Shown here piece after piece: positions 60,835 through 64,000 of a stretch of 64,000 nucleotides of DNA. Each line of letters opens with the position of its first letter. Position 1 is the stretch's first letter. The stretch comes from Gracilaria gracilis. Lineage: Eukaryota > Rhodophyta > Florideophyceae > Gracilariales > Gracilariaceae. Made by a program: the position numbers and the translations under genes. The stretch is from positions 124,001-188,000 of the forward strand of contig JARGSG010000098.1 of assembly GCA_030374805.1 (NCBI GenBank). The letters are read 5' to 3'. The notes below the pieces were generated by a model, which saw only the letters and a list, made by a program, of their open reading frames with translations, was not told the origin of the DNA and did no database searches.

Positions 60835-61056
60835 AAGGTGACGAAAATTGTCACCTTTTGAACCAAGGTGCAATTTGGTGCAGAAGTCGCATTTCACCTT
60901 AAAAAGGTGACATTGCACCTTAACAAGGTGACAGTGCACCTTGTCAAGGTGACATTCACCTCGTCTGGGTGCAATGATCACCATTCAGATGTGACATTGC
61001 GCCGACGTCACCTTGGCCTGCGCCTTCATCACCTTGCCCTATTCCATCGTCACCTT
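60835..61056. repeat. Array of 13 AAGGTG/CACCTT motifs in both orientations (TE3 5' region)
   Basis: In 222 bp the hexamer AAGGTG or CACCTT occurs about twelve times and CACCTC once, usually extended to AAGGTGAC or GTCACCTT, on both strands with irregular spacing. It starts 20 bp after TE2 and ends 100 bp before the TE3 ATG. This looks like a dense set of binding sites, for instance subterminal transposase sites. Confidence 0.9.
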
Positions 61057-61155
61057 GTTCTGCGGCTTTGTCCGCGTTTTGTCAAGGCACCTTTTCGGCT
61101 CCCACATTGCCTGCTAGCTCCAACAACACCCGAAAGACTCGTTGACTGTTGCACT

Positions 61156-64000
61156 ATGCCTTGCATCAATGATGTTTCAAAGACACAACGTAATGACGGT
61201 GTCCCTCAGAACCGAAACGCCGAAAACGTCATCGTTTCTACTGATCCACAAGCAACTGATTTGAACTACAGCATTGTTCACACTGCATTAAGCCTGGAAC
61301 ATTATACAATCCATTCCGACAGCAGTAACGGGTTGGAAAAATGTGAAATTGTAACAGATTATACACCGCCACTTGACAAACAACTGAATACGCAAGATTC
61401 CAACCAACAAGCACCAACAAATGAAACTCTAACACTATATCAGTTTACAGCTGAAAACAACCAACCACAATGCCCCCTGATCAGTGTCCAAGACACGATC
61501 GAATCACAAAACGCATTTGAATCGCAACGCATTATTGCAGAAGATGCATGGTCCTCCCTTTTCTTTGATGGTGTCGACGGGGTTATGGACAGTACTGGTA
61601 GCACTGCTGATGCAGATGCATTACAAACGAATGAAGCGCTGAACGGCGAAGCAAATCGCGAGCGCTTGGAACAATTTGTAACTGGTCGAATAAATGGCTG
61701 GAAGTACTCCTCACCGTTTATTCCCGTTACGATAGACATTGACAACACCGACAAAGAGCTTTCGAGGAGGTTTATCGTGAAAGGAAACGCAATTCTGGAG
61801 TCCGTCACGAAGGAAGTTCAAGCTTCAATTCAAAAGCCATTTACGACCACCGGAAGTAATTTGACTAGACTACAAGCGATGAATGTTTTTCTCCCAGAGT
61901 ACTTGCTTGGGAAGCTGGTGTGCCATATTAACCGAGTGCTACTTAATCGCAAGCTGAAGGCAACTACCGTTGTTGAGTTTAAGGGAATAATCGTATTACA
62001 TGTATTGGCAGCTTCGTACAACAGTTCTGTTTCGGTTATCGCTGCTACGAGCAATTCGGAATTCTTCTACTCTATAGGAATACCTCCGAAGAGATATTCA
62101 GATATATTGTCATCACTGTGCTGTACAAAGCATCGCTGCGAGCCGACGGAATGCTATGGAACTGGTTGGAGTAACATTCCTCAACGGGCAAACGCTCTCA
62201 TAACAGAACTTGAGCACGAACTCGCGGCTGTGAATCGGGATCTTCTTTACGTTCCGGGATCAACAATATTTAGTTTAGATGACGACCACCAGTGCCTCCG
62301 ATCCAGAACCTTTACACAACTGACGTCTCTGAGTCGGGTCAATAATCCGAAGAAAGCGCTTGTCCCAGTGAATAATGCAATTTGTTCTGCTCTTCACCCC
62401 GTATTTTTGGCAAGCCACTATTCCAGGCCTCAAGAGAAGTTGTTACATGTGTGGCAAAGACTTGGGCAGCTCTTGCAAGGGGTTCCGACAAGTGGTCCTA
62501 TAAAGCCAATGGTGGATGCTGTTTTTGCTGCCGACCGCGGCTATAATGACAAAACTGTGGTTGACTTCGTGAACGATGTTCTCGGTGCAACCAGCATCGG
62601 GACCCACAAAAGAAGTCTGGATTTCCCGTTTGTGTGGGGTAATGGACCAATTCGGAAGCGTCACAAAGGAATGGAAGTATCCGAGAAGGGGTGCCGTGCT
62701 GTGTATAGCGCTATTCGTAATCCGAGCACAACGGCAGGAAGACCAATTGAGAGTGTTGTATAACGTGAGAGTCACAGTGGCCGAATTGCGGCTGCATATC
62801 ATAATAACAAAGAGCTCTTTCATTCTTCGAAGTACACACTCGTTCCCAAAATAGGATTTCCCAAGTCTCTCTATGCTAAATCAATAATGGAACACCATAT
62901 CGTCTACGACACGGGTATTAACTCCCAAATACAACCGAGAAACAATGCAGACTGCGCTGTACGTTCTGTCTGTCGCCTTAAGCTGCAACAAATTCTCATG
63001 AATATCAAAGAAGTAACTGTGTTGCAGGCAGTGGATCCAGGATGGTTCTTAGCTAGGGCGTTTCATTTCACGTCTCGGACAACGCAATCGTTTTTCAGAG
63101 CGTTAACAATCGACTTTGAGAATGCTGCAGAAGCCTGCGCGTCATTGCTTGCAGGTCAAAATGACACTCAATGCTCGGTGGAGTTCTCTAACGATCAAGA
63201 TGTTCTACGTAGCGACATTTCAGCTCGTTTGGGACATCTTTGCGACCTGACAGGTATGAAAAGGGGCATGCTGCCAACGGCAGAGAGCGAACAGGAAGCG
63301 TCAAATCATATCATAACCGCAACGTCTGAGTGGCTAATTGGTCGTAGAAAAGAGCAGCTCATTGCGCTTATGGCTTCTGTTGGGCACAGGGTTCCACGTT
63401 CTTTAAGCAAAGCATCTATAATTGAACGCGTATTAAAACTTCGCGACGACGTGGAGCATGAAAGGGTGTCTTTGTCTATCCAAAATGTGCCACAGTCGGA
63501 CCAGCAGAGAAGAGAACTTTTGTAAAAGCGGCTAGTGTCACGTCTCTACAAACATTCTTTAGAGGCCTGGGTGATGAAACCTCTTGTATCGACAAGTGGA
63601 ATGAAAGAAGGAACTCGCAATGAATCTCAAGTATTGAAAGCACTGCCTGGTTTCTTCGGGAACCAAGGTATGGTTGTCGCAGATGCCAGCTCACCTCTTT
63701 CGGCATGGAAGAACAAGAATATGACAGCTCGCCACATAAAGACTATTGGACTTGTCTCTTCTGCAACGGTTCATCGTATGGCAGATAGCTCGGATGGCAT
63801 AATTGTTTTGGTCGACGAAAAGGAAGCAGTTTGCGTCGCCGCGATCGAAATCAAGACGGTTTCATCTCTTCGAACCATTCAGGAGGCACAAAACGTGGCC
63901 AGACAGTTTTCGAAACTGGTCATGGTTAATGGTATAAAAAACAAGGCAAGCGCAGGGGAGTTTTATCGCGCCATTGTACCAACCGTTGAGTATCGTATGC
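61156..64000 (+). pseudogene. TE3: transposase-like DDE region + SAP-like motif + PD-(D/E)xK nuclease-like region, two in-frame TAA, runs off window
   Basis: One reading frame of about 948 codons from ATG 61156 to the window end, broken only by TAA at 62761-62763 (codon 536) and 63523-63525 (codon 790). Codons 1-150 are Asn/Gln/Thr-rich. Codons 375-515 carry LDDDHQCLRSRTF (Asp375-377), ADRGYNDKTVVDFV (Asp460), IGTHKRSLDFPF and EVSEKGCRAVYSAIR (Glu507, Glu510), a layout like IS4/piggyBac-type DDE transposases. Codons about 726-765 (RRKEQLIALMASVGHRVP, then SKASIIERVL) resemble a SAP DNA-binding helix pair. Codons 816-900 (KEGTRNESQVLKAL, DSSDGIIVL, AAIEIKT) fit a PD-(D/E)xK nuclease: Glu823, Asp880, Glu898-x-Lys900. 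Both stops could be mutated Gln codons. The assignment rests on motifs only; the family is not one I can name. Confidence 0.55.

Noticed and set aside
60835-61056. CRISPR array
   Set aside because: Motifs are short, in both orientations, irregularly spaced and lack repeat-spacer structure; the genome is eukaryotic.
60868-61155. Extending the TE3 protein upstream to 60868
   Set aside because: The added residues are a translation of the AAGGTG array (repeated HL-KVT text) and start without an ATG; 61156 is the first plausible Met after it.
36253-63525. Stop-codon reassignment to explain the many in-frame stops
   Set aside because: Intact genes in the same window end in TAA (UPF2, DUF819), TAG (STE24, HABP4-like) and TGA (EF-hand/VOC, IspE), and the interrupted frames are transposons or carry other defects.

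Overview
This is a 64 kb stretch of a eukaryotic nuclear genome, most probably from a red alga. The reasons are inference from content. Genes are mostly uninterrupted, and the few introns are short (75 to 193 nt) with GTAAGT-type donors. A plastid-type isoprenoid enzyme (IspE) and a DUF819 membrane protein both have N-termini with an early phenylalanine, as in red algal plastid transit peptides. An opine dehydrogenase is present, an enzyme type reported from marine red algae. The tRNA-Cys gene carries an 11-nt insertion in its D-loop, the place where Cyanidioschyzon tRNA genes hold ectopic introns. The species cannot be fixed from the sequence.

Layout. From 1 to 25 kb lies a dense housekeeping block: a 5'-truncated unknown, a GORAB-like golgin, an HABP4/SERBP1-like polyQ protein, STE24, bystin, UPF2, an ePHD/HMG protein, a DWNN (RBBP6-like) protein, DUF819, PNO1 and a CUE tail-anchored protein. 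It is broken only by a gene-poor gap at 18.2-21.4 kb. From 25 to 27 kb is repeat-rich spacer. From 27 to 35 kb come an EF-hand/VOC fusion, tRNA-Cys, a large histone-fold-like protein and a PSTAIRE CDK. From 36 to 38.1 kb is a complete pogo/Tc1-mariner-like element (TE1). From 38.2 to 51.2 kb are ABHD11-like hydrolase, IspE, an orphan broken frame, a SAR1 pseudogene, a five-exon ABC1/ADCK kinase, a DUF5522 fusion, a coiled-coil protein and the opine dehydrogenase. From 52.6 kb on the sequence is mobile and decayed: a PIF/Harbinger pair, a membrane-protein pseudogene with a hairpin, a second pogo-like element (TE2), and the start of an unfamiliar element running off the window (TE3).

How the genes relate. 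They are ordinary single genes rather than operons, often as divergent pairs sharing 0.4-0.8 kb promoters (GORAB/HABP4, bystin/UPF2, ePHD/DWNN, PNO1/CUE) or tight convergent pairs (UPF2/ePHD 105 bp, ABHD11/IspE 80 bp, DUF5522/coiled-coil 32 bp, DUF819/PNO1 138 bp). Bystin and PNO1 both serve 40S ribosome assembly; UPF2 and the DWNN protein serve RNA surveillance and 3'-end processing.

The most novel-looking item is TE3 (60.8-64.0 kb): one reading frame with a DDE-like transposase region, a SAP-like motif and a PD-(D/E)xK nuclease-like region, preceded by 13 AAGGTG/CACCTT motifs in both orientations. A second theme is that nearly all transposon frames and pseudogenes are broken by isolated in-frame stop codons more often than by indels. 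Intron coordinates were deduced by joining conserved family motifs across GT/AG sites and checking phase; no alignment software was used.
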